Shown here: one piece after another, positions 1 to 8,530 of the stretch
How positions within the stretch are numbered: position 1 is the first letter of the stretch
How the letters are laid out: every line of letters starts with the position of its first letter
Source: a bacterium
GTDB taxonomy: Bacteria; Campylobacterota; Campylobacteria; Campylobacterales; Sulfurimonadaceae
NCBI GenBank assembly: GCA_018824305.1
Contig: JAHJGM010000059.1
Coordinates: 1 to 51,126, forward strand
Direction of reading: 5' to 3'
DNA length: 51,126 bases
The notes under the pieces: generated by a model
The model's input: only the letters and a program-made list of their open reading frames with translations
Database searches by the model: none
What the model was told of the DNA's origin: nothing
Program-made: the position numbers and the translations under genes

Positions 1-1014
1 CCAGCCGCCGCCTATAAGTTTATTATCATCATAAAAAACAGCAGCTTGTCCTTTTGCGACTCCAAATACAGGTTCATATAATTTTACTTCCGCTTTGTCG
101 TTCTCTATTATGACACTGCATTGCACAGCTTTTGTCCTATATCTTAGTTTTACTGTAGATTCAAACTCAGTTCTTCCATCAAACATATTGATATCGCGCA
201 AAGTTACGTTATGACAAGCTAAATCCTCTTTTTGTCCTACTACTATCTGATTTTTTTCAGGATCTATGCTTACAACATAATGAGGATCGTGCGCACCTTT
301 GACAGTAAAGCCTTTTCTTTTTCCTATCGTATAGTACATGTAACCTTTATGCTCGCCCACTACATTGCCGTTCATGTCTAATACTTCGCCTGTCTTATCC
401 ACATCAACATACTCTTTTAAAATATCCGTATAGCTTGTCTCGACAAAACAGATCTCACTTGATTCCGGTTGTAATGCAAAAGATTCTAAGCCTCTGATTG
501 ATGCCGCAAGTTCTTTGATATCACTTTTTTTACGTGTCCCCATAGGAAAAAGGAGTCTAGGAACAATCGACTTATCTATATAAAATAGAAAATAGCTTTG
601 ATCTTTTGTATCATCTTTCGCTTGGATAAGATATTTTCCGTCATGTTGGATGTAATGTCCTGTTGCGATATAATCAGCACCTATTTTATCGGCAAACTTG
701 ACCATCTCGCCGAATTTAAGATTTCTGTTACATAAAGCACATGGATTTGGAGTCTCTCCCTCTTCATATGTTTTAATGAAAGGATCGAATACTTTTTCTT
801 TAAATATATCCTCTAGATTAAGTACGTGAAGTTTGATGCCTACGAAGTCTGCAGCTTTTTGTGCTCTGGCTTGATGGATCTCATGATATCCCGGTTTGGT
901 GTGTAAACGCATATACACACCCTCCACATCATATCCATCTTCTTTAAGTATAAGTGCCGATACGGTTGAGTCAACACCTCCGCTCATACCGACTAAAACT
1001 TTTTTCTTCATCAT
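1..1014 (-). CDS. mnmA: tRNA-specific 2-thiouridylase MnmA (3' end cut by window edge)
   Basis: This enzyme puts sulfur on C2 of the wobble uridine of tRNA-Lys, -Glu and -Gln, activating the base with ATP and taking sulfur from a persulfide relay. The reading frame starts MMKKKVLVGMSGGVDST, where SGGVDS is the PP-loop pyrophosphatase motif, and is open for 338 codons to the left edge. Further on are the catalytic Cys in NPCALCN (about residue 100) and the second Cys in SSEICFV (about residue 200). The family is about 340-360 residues long, so only a few C-terminal residues are missing. Two adjacent ATGs (1014 and 1011) are possible starts. It is separated from fliY by 76 bp carrying its own likely promoter. 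Two of its substrate tRNAs, Lys(TTT) and Glu(TTC), are also in this window. Confidence 0.95.
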   Translation of the reverse strand, partial: MMKKKVLVGMSGGVDSTVSALILKEDGYDVEGVYMRLHTKPGYHEIHQARAQKAADFVGIKLHVLNLEDIFKEKVFDPFIKTYEEGETPNPCALCNRNLKFGEMVKFADKIGADYIATGHYIQHDGKYLIQAKDDTKDQSYFLFYIDKSIVPRLLFPMGTRKKSDIKELAASIRGLESFALQPESSEICFVETSYTDILKEYVDVDKTGEVLDMNGNVVGEHKGYMYYTIGKRKGFTVKGAHDPHYVVSIDPEKNQIVVGQKEDLACHNVTLRDINMFDGRTEFESTVKLRYRTKAVQCSVIIENDKAEVKLYEPVFGVAKGQAAVFYDDNKLIGGGW

Positions 1015-1045
1015 TTCTCTTTTATATTGTAAAAATTATGATGAA

Positions 1046-1051
1046 ATTATA
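1046..1051 (-). promoter_or_regulatory. extended -10 element before mnmA
   Basis: On the minus strand the gap between fliY and mnmA reads TGTTATAAT, a TGn-TATAAT extended -10 box, about 32 bp before the mnmA start. No good -35 is visible, which is common in this phylum. It suggests mnmA is transcribed separately from the flagellar operon. Confidence 0.5.
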
Positions 1052-1090
1052 ACATTTTGTAAAATTTATATTTTCAGGTATCGCTATTGT

Positions 1091-1957
1091 TTAAGATTTT
1101 AATTGGTTTAGTCTATCACGCTTTGTGCCTATGGTGGTAATCTGTATCCCAAAGTTACCGTCAACAATAACGACTTCGCCCTGTGCTATAACATGATCAT
1201 CTACCAATATGTCCAATGAATCGTTTGCCAACTGATTTAACTCTATAACGGAACCTATATCCATATTTAGGACATCTTTTAGCAGCATCTTTTTCTTACC
1301 TATTCTTACTCGCACAGGTAGTTTTACATCCATAATCAGTGAAATATTTCTCATATCTCCACAATCAACAGGTTCAACGTTGTTAGAATAAGATGCTTGA
1401 GGAGCTGTCTCTTTTTGTGAACTAGCTGCACTGCCCTGAGCTTTACCGCCGCGAAATGCTTCTTCAAATTGATTATCGGTAATAAGCATCAGTAAAGAAT
1501 TAATCTCACCAAGGACAAATGTATATACGTACATCTTGCTGTAACTGTCAAGATTTATATCGCCGTCATCTTTTATAAACTCGATATTTTCAACTTTTAG
1601 AGTTACTGCAGGAAGTTCTTTTTGAGCACCTAGAGTGTTAGAGATCGCACCCATAATATTTGATACTATCTCTTTTGTAGCATCCAAATCTTCTTCGTTC
1701 ATATCCTCTTTGCTCTCGCCATCACCGCCTAGCATCATATCGCCAAGGGCAGTAGCAAGTGTTGGAGAGATGGCAACCATTATACTTGCGTTTACATCTC
1801 CGCTAACATTTACTTTTACCAAAGATATCGGAGGTAAAATATTTGAAATAATTGATAGAGTCTCTTCCTCTTTTTTTTTCATAGACGGAGCTTGTCCGAT
1901 CAAACTCTCTATCGTAGCTACAGTTTCACGTTCAAATAGCTTTACAAACTCTTCCAT
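1091..1957 (-). CDS. fliY: flagellar motor switch protein FliY
   Basis: FliY is a component of the flagellar C-ring, where FliM, FliN and FliY set rotation direction and support export. The 288 residues show an N-terminal CheC/FliM-like region (about residues 1-170, with paired acidic helices near MNEEDLDATKEIVSNIMGAI). A low-complexity linker (about 170-195) follows, then a C-terminal SpoA/FliN domain (about 205-285) with VRIGKKKMLLKDVL and VDDHVIAQGEVVIVDGNFGIQI. The N-terminal domain distinguishes it from the short FliN. It starts 4 bp after the fliM stop and closes the operon that begins with aroQ. Confidence 0.93.
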   Translation of the reverse strand: MEEFVKLFERETVATIESLIGQAPSMKKKEEETLSIISNILPPISLVKVNVSGDVNASIMVAISPTLATALGDMMLGGDGESKEDMNEEDLDATKEIVSNIMGAISNTLGAQKELPAVTLKVENIEFIKDDGDINLDSYSKMYVYTFVLGEINSLLMLITDNQFEEAFRGGKAQGSAASSQKETAPQASYSNNVEPVDCGDMRNISLIMDVKLPVRVRIGKKKMLLKDVLNMDIGSVIELNQLANDSLDILVDDHVIAQGEVVIVDGNFGIQITTIGTKRDRLNQLKS

Positions 1958-1961
1958 CTAT

Positions 1962-3056
1962 TTACTCCTCATCATATTCAACATTGTCATCTTCATGGAT
2001 AATATCTCTAACACCGCTTATTTTTGCTTTACGCTGTCTTTCTAAATTTTCTAATGTACGTTTTACGGAATCTTTCTCGGTTTGAACGATCTCGGTTATT
2101 TGTATAGATTTTCTAAATCTTCTTAACCCTATCTCACCTTTAAACCTGACTTTACCGTCGACTGAAAGTGTAACTATATCATTTGCATCGGCATTTAAAC
2201 GTATAATATCGCCTACTTTAAGTTCAAGAAGCTCTTTCATATCAAGTTCCGCAGAACCTAGATTTGCTTCAATATTCACTTGTGCACCACCGAGAAGAAC
2301 TTGTAATTCCTGATTTCTACTCTTTTTTGAACTTGTTTCATTCAGCATCAAATCACGACTTGCTAGTTTTGGCAAAACCGGTTCAAGAGAGATGACCGGA
2401 TAACAGATGTTCATCATTCCCGAGCTGTGTCCGATGATGATCTCCATTACGACCATTACGACGATCTCATTTTGTGCAACAATTTGCACGACATTTGGAC
2501 TAGACTCTTTTGATTCGACATTTGGGTATAGATCGGTTACGGGTCCCCACGCTTCTTTTAGTGTTCCCATCATAACACGTAAAATAGTCTCAAACAAACT
2601 GAGCTCTATATCAGAAAACTCACGAGTAGCTTCAAAAGGTTCTCCTTTTCCACCGAGCAACCTATCTAACATAGGAAAAGCGATGGATGGGTTTATCTCT
2701 AAGACTCCGTTTCCTTCAAGCGGTTTCATTGAAAAAACATTAAAACTTGTCGGATTTGGCAGAGACATCAAAAACTCACCATATGTCATTTGGTCTACCG
2801 AGTGAAGCTGTATCTCTACGATCGAACGCATAATAGATGATATCTGAGATGAAAGAGAACGTGCCATCTTGTCGTGAATACCGCGAAATGCCCGTAACTG
2901 CTCTTTTGAAACACGGTTTGGACGTTTAAAATCATATAACGTTATCTGACGCTGTGAAAAGATCTCATCATTGGAAGCCTCTTCTAAAATCTCCTCGCCG
3001 TCATCCACGACGTCCAGTAGAGCATCTATCTCTTCTTGGGAAAGTATATCTGCCAT
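1962..3056 (-). CDS. fliM: flagellar motor switch protein FliM
   Basis: FliM is the C-ring protein that binds phosphorylated CheY and passes the switch signal to the rotor. The N-terminal CheY-binding peptide is visible as LSQEEIDALLDVV (residues 4-16). The middle domain (about 45-230) contains the typical GGKGEPFEATREFSDIE segment. The C-terminal SpoA domain (about 245-325) includes LKVGDIIRLNADANDIVTLSVDGK. At 364 residues it is slightly longer than usual because of a charged C-terminal tail (about 330-364). The start is preceded by a clear AGGAG lying across the end of fliA, whose stop is 1 bp away. Confidence 0.97.
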   Translation of the reverse strand: MADILSQEEIDALLDVVDDGEEILEEASNDEIFSQRQITLYDFKRPNRVSKEQLRAFRGIHDKMARSLSSQISSIMRSIVEIQLHSVDQMTYGEFLMSLPNPTSFNVFSMKPLEGNGVLEINPSIAFPMLDRLLGGKGEPFEATREFSDIELSLFETILRVMMGTLKEAWGPVTDLYPNVESKESSPNVVQIVAQNEIVVMVVMEIIIGHSSGMMNICYPVISLEPVLPKLASRDLMLNETSSKKSRNQELQVLLGGAQVNIEANLGSAELDMKELLELKVGDIIRLNADANDIVTLSVDGKVRFKGEIGLRRFRKSIQITEIVQTEKDSVKRTLENLERQRKAKISGVRDIIHEDDNVEYDEE

Positions 3057-3057
3057 A

Positions 3058-3744
3058 TTATGCTCCTATACTTTCTTTGACTTTGAGGATAACAGACTTA
3101 TGGATCTGCGATATTCTTGACTCAGTAATCTCTAAGACCGCACTGATCTCTTTAAGTGTCAACTCTTCAAAATAATATAACTGAATTACCATCTGTTCTC
3201 GTTGGCTGTATTTTGATAGAACACCCATAATAACTTCAATAAGTTGCTCTTTTTCAATTCTATCCAGCGTCTCGCCCTCATCACCGACGTTCAGCTGGTC
3301 TTGAAGCGGCAAGATCGCATATATCGAAGATGCTATACGGGCTTCGTGTATCTTATCTTCTGTTTCATCTTCGATCATCTCCGCTAGCTCTGCATCCGTA
3401 GGTTCCTGATCATGTGTCAAAAGATACTCTTCGACAATATAATCGATTCTTTTAACCAGTTTTCTGCTTGAACGGCTCATAATATCAAGAGACCTTAGAT
3501 AATCGAGCATCGCTCCATAGACTCTTGTCTTTGCATATCCCCAAAAAGAATCGTTTTGAGTCTCATCATATCTTCTTGCTAATTTTACAAGTTCTTCCGT
3601 TCCGATTGCACTGAGATCCATAAAATCAACAGAACTCGGTAACCTCTCTTTTAGTCTGAATGCCATAGCCTTTACTGCGGGAAGGTACTGGATGGCTAAC
3701 TCATCCTCTTTATGTTTTAATTCACTCTCATATGCATGTATCAT
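3058..3744 (-). CDS. fliA: RNA polymerase sigma-28 factor FliA
   Basis: FliA is the sigma factor for late flagellar genes (filament, motor, chemotaxis). The 228 residues show sigma region 2 (about 15-90, with AIGTEELVKLARRYDETQNDSFWGYA), region 3 (about 95-160) and region 4 with a helix-turn-helix near the C-terminus (EELTLKEISAVLEITESRISQIH). Its ATG overlaps the TGA of the preceding membrane-protein gene as ATGA (3741-3744). Genes for flhF, flhG, fliA and fliM sit together, so regulators of flagellar number and class order share one transcript with the switch. Confidence 0.96.
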   Translation of the reverse strand: MIHAYESELKHKEDELAIQYLPAVKAMAFRLKERLPSSVDFMDLSAIGTEELVKLARRYDETQNDSFWGYAKTRVYGAMLDYLRSLDIMSRSSRKLVKRIDYIVEEYLLTHDQEPTDAELAEMIEDETEDKIHEARIASSIYAILPLQDQLNVGDEGETLDRIEKEQLIEVIMGVLSKYSQREQMVIQLYYFEELTLKEISAVLEITESRISQIHKSVILKVKESIGA

Positions 3745-4076
3745 GCAGCAACCTTAATCTCATCCTGAGTGTTCATCTTTATAGCTACATCCGTAATCTT
3801 ATGTGCCGAATCGATTACTTTTTCTCTTTTGTTTATCTCTTTTACAATATGGTCAAGATTAGCTTCATGACGAGTTTTTGCAAAATTATATGTTCTTACA
3901 GCCAGCGTTCTAAAATAAAACGCAACTATTACATGTGAAAATAGATAAAAAAATACACTGATCAAAAAAGTGTATGTAAGCAGACCATCGGCCGTATCTG
4001 ACTTTAGCAATCCAAAAATGAGTCCGATAAAAAACCCCTGTACTGTAAAAAAAGACACAAAATTTGCCGCTAACAT
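3741..4076 (-). CDS. small two-TM membrane protein of the flagellar operon
   Basis: The 111 residues contain two hydrophobic segments (about 5-24 and 33-56), a basic stretch with AVRTYNFAKTRHEANLDHIV, and a charged C-terminal tail. No enzyme motif is visible. From memory, C. jejuni carries a small integral membrane protein at the same place between fliA and flhG, so the position is conserved even though the function is unknown. The gene starts 19 bp after flhG and overlaps the fliA start by four bases. Translational coupling with fliA would fit a role in flagellar assembly or its regulation, but that is inference. Confidence 0.8.
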   Translation of the reverse strand: MLAANFVSFFTVQGFFIGLIFGLLKSDTADGLLTYTFLISVFFYLFSHVIVAFYFRTLAVRTYNFAKTRHEANLDHIVKEINKREKVIDSAHKITDVAIKMNTQDEIKVAA

Positions 4077-4095
4077 AAAATCCGTACCCCTTTGA

Positions 4096-4971
4096 TTAAA
4101 AATGTTGCATTAAACGTCTAAAAAGCCCCGTTAACCCACTTTCATTAGATGAAACTAGCACATTTCGTTCCAAATTTTTTGCTATCTCTTTTGCTATAAG
4201 CTCTAAATCCATTGCCGGTTGAGAGGTCGGGTTTATTGCACTTACAAGTTCTCTTTGCTTCACTGACATAGAAACTTTGGAATCGGCATTTACTTTTCCC
4301 AAATACGTAAGATTCAGATCCGCTCTTATATTTGATAAAGCGACTTTTTTGATCTTGTCAAAGACCGCCACACCCTCTTTGTCTCCACGGACTTGGTTCA
4401 TTATAACAAAAATATCATTACGCATTGACGCGATCGTCTTAATGGTAGCATACGCATCGGTGATCGCAGCGGGATCGGGGACCGTCACGACTATGACATC
4501 ATCAGCTGCTTTTAAAAACATCTGAATATGTTCTCCTATTCCCGCTCCCGTGTCAATTATCATAACATCAAGCTTATCTAAGACCTGTGCTTCTTGCATA
4601 AATCTTGTAAAAAGGGCTTCATCCGAATATTTTAAGATCTCGTCTCCGCTGTCACCCGGGATCAAAATGAGGTTTCTAGTGATCGGGATAAGAATATCTG
4701 AGACTTTCGCTTCCCCTTTGAGTACATGTAAGATATTTTTTTTGATCTTGACATTGAACATAACGTCCAGATTTGCCAAACCGATATCTGCGTCGAATAT
4801 CCCTACATTCATACCGTTTTGGGACAAGATATATGCCAGATTTGAGCTGATCGTACTTTTGCCGACACCGCCTTTACCGCTTGTAACAGCGACAAATCTA
4901 GTTTTTTTAGATTTTTTAGCTGATGATGTTGCTACTAGTTTTTCTAGTTTCTCAGCTTGATGACCCATCAT
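4096..4971 (-). CDS. flhG: MinD-like ATPase FlhG, flagellar number regulator
   Basis: FlhG (FleN/YlxH) is a ParA/MinD-type ATPase that limits flagellar number and works with the GTPase FlhF. The deviant Walker A SGKGGVGKST lies at residues 31-40. The switch I region is FDADIGLANLDV, switch II is IIDTGAGIG, and a C-terminal amphipathic stretch (GLFRRLMQHF) may be the membrane-targeting helix. A lysine- and serine-rich N-terminal extension of about 25 residues precedes the ATPase core, as usual for FlhG. The first ATG (4971) overlaps the flhF TGA as ATGA, which supports that start over the ATG one codon later. Confidence 0.95.
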   Translation of the reverse strand: MMGHQAEKLEKLVATSSAKKSKKTRFVAVTSGKGGVGKSTISSNLAYILSQNGMNVGIFDADIGLANLDVMFNVKIKKNILHVLKGEAKVSDILIPITRNLILIPGDSGDEILKYSDEALFTRFMQEAQVLDKLDVMIIDTGAGIGEHIQMFLKAADDVIVVTVPDPAAITDAYATIKTIASMRNDIFVIMNQVRGDKEGVAVFDKIKKVALSNIRADLNLTYLGKVNADSKVSMSVKQRELVSAINPTSQPAMDLELIAKEIAKNLERNVLVSSNESGLTGLFRRLMQHF

Positions 4972-6239
4972 ATCTTGCTCCGATTAAATCCATGCAGTAG
5001 ACATTCGACTAAAAAGTCACTGTTTGCCACGATTAAATCTTCAGGAACCTCTTGACCGACTGAAAAATAGCTGATCGGTTTTTTTGTTTCATAAACTAAA
5101 GAAAAAATATTTCCAAAACCTCTGGTCTCGTCAAGTTTTGTAAACATCATCGTATCCACGTCAAGCGCCTCAAAATTGTCGTAAGTCGCTTTTAAATCTT
5201 CATATTTTATAGAACTCGGCATAACCAAAACAACATCGATATTGAACTCCGTTGTATTTGAATTTAAACACTCATATATCTTTTCTATTTTGCCTTTGTC
5301 GTAAGGGCTTGAGCCCATCGTATCGATCAGGATATAGTCACAATATCTCAGTGAGTTAAGCGCACTTGAGAACTCCGGAGGGTCCACAACGGTTTCGATC
5401 CCCAGTTTCATCATCCTTGCATACTGCATCAGCTGCTCGACTGCACCGATCCTGTAAGTATCTAAAACGACAAGACCGACTTTGTATCTTTTTTCCATCA
5501 AGTAGGAGTATCTTGCGGCAAGCTTTGCGATAGATGTCGTTTTGCCCACTCCTGTCGGTCCTACGAGCATGATCACTTTTTTACTCGTCGGTGTCGGAAG
5601 ACTTTCCATTCTAACAGGAACCATTTTTCTAAGTATAGATTTAAAATATCTTTTGACGGTCTCTGAGTTTTCTCTCATCTTTAAAGGCATATGTTCAAGG
5701 CTCAGATGCATCATCTCATCTAGGTGTTCTTTGTTCATACCGCTTTCCAGCGCCATTTTATATATCTCTGCAAATTCAGGCGGGATCGCACGGTCTAGGT
5801 TTGGTGAACGCTCCTGCCAAAACATGTTTTGGATCAGTTTGACTCTGTCGCCCAGTTTGGAAAGTTCGCTTTTTATATCAACCAACTCTTTTGGAGGGAT
5901 ACTTTCCTCTTGCTGTTTCGTCTCGCCGTAAAACTCTTCATCGGTCACTTTGGCGATGTCTGATATCTGGCGTGCGGCTTTTGAAATATTGTAGTAGACA
6001 TCTTCGCTGTCTTGTCTTATAGGCTTTTGCATCTCAAGAGGTCTGGGTTTAGTCGCTCTTGGCGGTGTTTTAGACTGTTTTTCATCGACACCGACAACGA
6101 TCTCATATAACGGTTCTTTGCCTAAAGCTTTTTTTTGGATCTCGCGTGTTTCTATGAGCATCGCTTCTTCACCGACTGCGGCTTGTGCTTTTTTAAGTGC
6201 TTCTGTCGGGGTCTTGCCGCTAAATGTTAAAATCTTCAT
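4968..6239 (-). CDS. flhF: flagellar biosynthesis SRP-type GTPase FlhF
   Basis: FlhF is a signal-recognition-particle family GTPase that marks the pole where the flagellum is built. In Campylobacterota it also feeds into RpoN-dependent gene control. With the start at 6239 the protein is 423 residues and begins MKILTFSGKTPTEAL. The frame is open 16 codons further upstream, but the ATG at 6239 overlaps the folK TGA as ATGA and matches the usual family N-terminus. After a basic linker and helical N domain comes the G domain, with GPTGVGKTTSIAKLAA (G1), DTYRIGAVEQL (G2) and DTMGSS (G3). The G4-like TKLDE lies close to the C-terminus. Confidence 0.95.
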   Translation of the reverse strand: MKILTFSGKTPTEALKKAQAAVGEEAMLIETREIQKKALGKEPLYEIVVGVDEKQSKTPPRATKPRPLEMQKPIRQDSEDVYYNISKAARQISDIAKVTDEEFYGETKQQEESIPPKELVDIKSELSKLGDRVKLIQNMFWQERSPNLDRAIPPEFAEIYKMALESGMNKEHLDEMMHLSLEHMPLKMRENSETVKRYFKSILRKMVPVRMESLPTPTSKKVIMLVGPTGVGKTTSIAKLAARYSYLMEKRYKVGLVVLDTYRIGAVEQLMQYARMMKLGIETVVDPPEFSSALNSLRYCDYILIDTMGSSPYDKGKIEKIYECLNSNTTEFNIDVVLVMPSSIKYEDLKATYDNFEALDVDTMMFTKLDETRGFGNIFSLVYETKKPISYFSVGQEVPEDLIVANSDFLVECLLHGFNRSKI

Positions 6240-6724
6240 CTGCTCATACTTGATAATGGGATAATGACACTTTCTCTTTTCATCCACTCTGGATGCGGGA
6301 CTTTTAAAGATTTTGTATCTATAACACGGTTGTCAAAAAATAAAATATCCAAATCTAAAGTCCTTGGTGCATTTGAAAAACTGCGCTTTCTTGAAAATCT
6401 TTTTTCTAAACGCATAAGAAATTCGAGAAAACGTTTTGGCTGCATCGATGTCGTTAAAACTATCACCGAGTTTAAAAAATCGTCCTGATCCAAATAGCCA
6501 AAAGGAGGATTTTTTAAAATCGGCGCGGTTTGCAAGACCTCGACCCGTTTATCTTTTTGAAGTTTAAAAAAAAGATGATTAAATCTTCTTAAAACATCAC
6601 CCATATTGCCGCCGATCCCGATGGTTACTTCATATCTGTGAAAAGATGAGCGTTTTTTTACAGACGGAAAACGTGTTGTATAAATAAGTGTAAGTTTATC
6701 ACTTAAAACACGTTTTTTTACCAT
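6236..6724 (-). CDS. folK: HPPK, 2-amino-4-hydroxy-6-hydroxymethyldihydropteridine diphosphokinase
   Basis: FolK transfers pyrophosphate from ATP to 6-hydroxymethyl-dihydropterin in folate synthesis. Family signatures are visible: GIGGNMGDVLRRF (about 36-48), the substrate-loop NPPFGYLDQDDFLN, and the strongly conserved APRTLDLDILFF with the two metal-binding aspartates, then VPHPEW. The N-terminus carries an extra, basic stretch of about 33 residues before the core fold. It begins 7 bp after an AAGGAA ribosome-binding site, so the extension appears genuine. folB, for an earlier folate step, lies at 25321 in this window. Confidence 0.95.
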   Translation of the reverse strand: MVKKRVLSDKLTLIYTTRFPSVKKRSSFHRYEVTIGIGGNMGDVLRRFNHLFFKLQKDKRVEVLQTAPILKNPPFGYLDQDDFLNSVIVLTTSMQPKRFLEFLMRLEKRFSRKRSFSNAPRTLDLDILFFDNRVIDTKSLKVPHPEWMKRESVIIPLSSMSR

Positions 6725-6734
6725 CTGTATTTCC

Positions 6735-7211
6735 TTATTGTGCCTGTTGTGCTTTTTGTGCCTCTTGCATCGCTCTTATCTCATTGAAAAGTTGCAGCAT
6801 CCCGACCATAGCAAGATGATATCCAAACGGTCCAAAACCGATAAGTGAAGATGTACACACAGGTGCTATCAGGTTCTTTTGACGAAAATCTTCACGACGG
6901 TAAGTATTTGATATATGCACTTCGATCGTCGGAATAGAAACAGCGCTGATTGCATCGCGGATAGCAACAGATGTGTGAGTATAAGCTGCAGGATTGATAA
7001 TAATTCCGTTTACTTCACCGTAACATTCTTGGATCCTATCTACGAGTTCACCCTCTAAATTACTTTGAAAAAACTCTATCTCAATACCGTTTTGAGTTGC
7101 AACATCTTTCATTTGAGCGTGAATCTGCTCTAACTTCATCGGTCCATAAAACTGTTGTTCACGTACACCTAACATATTTAAATTTGGACCTTGAATCACT
7201 ACAATTTTCAT
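6735..7211 (-). CDS. aroQ: type II 3-dehydroquinate dehydratase AroQ
   Basis: AroQ performs trans-dehydration of 3-dehydroquinate in the shikimate pathway. The 158 residues begin [18 protein letters not shown], the type II signature, with the catalytic Tyr in the flexible lid (QQFYGPM). The active-site stretch [16 protein letters not shown] and the His in [11 protein letters not shown] are present. The type I enzyme (AroD) is unrelated. It is the first gene of the operon that runs through folK and flhF to fliY, with its promoter in the divergent gap before mqnF. A short Gln/Ala-rich tail (EAQKAQQAQ) ends the protein. Confidence 0.97.
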   Translation of the reverse strand: MKIVVIQGPNLNMLGVREQQFYGPMKLEQIHAQMKDVATQNGIEIEFFQSNLEGELVDRIQECYGEVNGIIINPAAYTHTSVAIRDAISAVSIPTIEVHISNTYRREDFRQKNLIAPVCTSSLIGFGPFGYHLAMVGMLQLFNEIRAMQEAQKAQQAQ

Positions 7212-7309
7212 TTTTTACCTTTTTTTAGTTTTAAACAGTTTAATTAAGCGCCCATTTTATCAAAATAAAGCATAATATATTTTAAAACCAACTATCATAA
7301 AGAGTAATT
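7212..7309. promoter_or_regulatory. divergent promoter region aroQ / mqnF
   Basis: These 98 bp separate two divergent operons. Leftward, the minus strand has TGATAAAAT (7255-7263), an extended -10 for aroQ and the flagellar genes. Rightward, AT-rich CATAAT/TAATAT around 7271-7280 could serve mqnF, whose ribosome-binding site AAAGAG lies just before the GTG start. No sigma-54 or FliA consensus is visible, so the flhF/flhG/fliA operon appears to be driven by the housekeeping sigma factor. Confidence 0.4.
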
Positions 7310-8530
7310 GTGAAAATTATAAATCCTAACTATATCTATACAACCGATACACTGCTTGAAAACCAAGCTATAGCATTTGATAAAACTATACAAAAAATCG
7401 CACCGCTAAGTGAGCTAAAAGAGCTTTATAAAGAAGCACAGGTCATAGAGCTTGGAGAAAACTCGCTTGTGATGCCGGGACTTATCAACGCTCATGTCCA
7501 CTTAGAGTTCAGTGCGAACAAAGAGACGCTGGAATATGGAGATTTTTTAAAATGGCTTTACAGCGTTATAACAAACCGTGAAGATCTCATAAGCTCATGT
7601 GACTCTGCATGTATGAAAAAAGCGGTTGATATGATGCTCGAATCGGGGATCACGACCTATGGAGCTGTGAGTTCACACGGAATGGACTTGGACGTCGCTG
7701 CATCATCAGCACAAAACGTCGTGTTTTTCAATGAACTCATCGGCTCTCAAGCAGTGATGGCAGATGCCCTGTTTAGCGATTTTTTGCAGAGACTAGATGC
7801 TTCAAAAACCGTCAAACGCGAAGGGTTTTATCCTGCGGTTGCTATCCATTCTCCATACTCGGTTCATCCCATACTGATCCAAAAAGCTATGCAGATCGTC
7901 AAAAACGAGGCTCTTAAACTCAGTGCCCACTTTTTAGAAAGCAAAGCAGAAAAAGAGTGGCTGGAAAAAAATGAGGGCGATTTTAAAGAGTTCTTCACAA
8001 ACTTTTTAAAGCAGGACAGATCCGTTACCGATGTAAAAGAGTTCTTGGGTCATTTCGACGATATGCCGACACTGATGACACATGTCGTTCAAGCGGATGA
8101 AGAGGAGCTTAAAGCACTCTCAAAATCAAAACATACGGTAGTTCACTGTCCTATTTCAAACCGTTTGCTGGGCAACGGTGCAATTAGTCTCGATGACTTG
8201 GACAGACATGGCATCAGATGGATCTGTGCCACGGACGGTCTGAGTTCCAACTACACCCTAAACCTCTTTGAAGAGATGAAAATAGCTCTTTTTATGCATC
8301 ACGGTGCCGACCTTCTTCCTCTGGCAAAAAGACTCATCAAAAGTGTCACAAAGGATGCTTCCGATGCACTCGGATTAAATACCGGAGAGATAAAAGAGGG
8401 TAAAAATGCCGATATACTGGTACTTGATCTTACCTCCAAGCCAAATGAGCAGCTCCCGCTTCATTTACTCTTACATGGGTATAATGTATCAAAAATTTAC
8501 ATCAACGGCAAACAAGTAAAAGGAAAATAA
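7310..8530 (+). CDS. mqnF: aminodeoxyfutalosine deaminase-type amidohydrolase
   Basis: This is a COG0402-type amidohydrolase of 406 residues with a GTG start. Metal-site motifs are present in order: NAHVHLEFS (first His pair), the central His in SAHFLES, HVVQADEEEL, HCPISNRLL, and the metal-binding Asp in CATDGLSSN. In Campylobacterota this family is associated with deamination of 6-amino-6-deoxyfutalosine in the futalosine route to menaquinone. A homologue from Nitratiruptor was characterised, as I recall. This assignment fits an organism using menaquinone, and a ubiE/menG gene lies at 11677. Without alignment the substrate is inferred from family and phylum, since related enzymes deaminate other purines and pyrimidines. 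sppA begins directly at its stop. Confidence 0.82.
   Translation: MKIINPNYIYTTDTLLENQAIAFDKTIQKIAPLSELKELYKEAQVIELGENSLVMPGLINAHVHLEFSANKETLEYGDFLKWLYSVITNREDLISSCDSACMKKAVDMMLESGITTYGAVSSHGMDLDVAASSAQNVVFFNELIGSQAVMADALFSDFLQRLDASKTVKREGFYPAVAIHSPYSVHPILIQKAMQIVKNEALKLSAHFLESKAEKEWLEKNEGDFKEFFTNFLKQDRSVTDVKEFLGHFDDMPTLMTHVVQADEEELKALSKSKHTVVHCPISNRLLGNGAISLDDLDRHGIRWICATDGLSSNYTLNLFEEMKIALFMHHGADLLPLAKRLIKSVTKDASDALGLNTGEIKEGKNADILVLDLTSKPNEQLPLHLLLHGYNVSKIYINGKQVKGK

Noticed and set aside
5822-5827. ACATGT in flhF (AAAACATGTTTT) as a member of the iterated palindrome
   Set aside because: The flanks do not match TTACATGTAA, and the same holds for cores at 8080, 19693, 25942 and 49994; these are compatible with chance.
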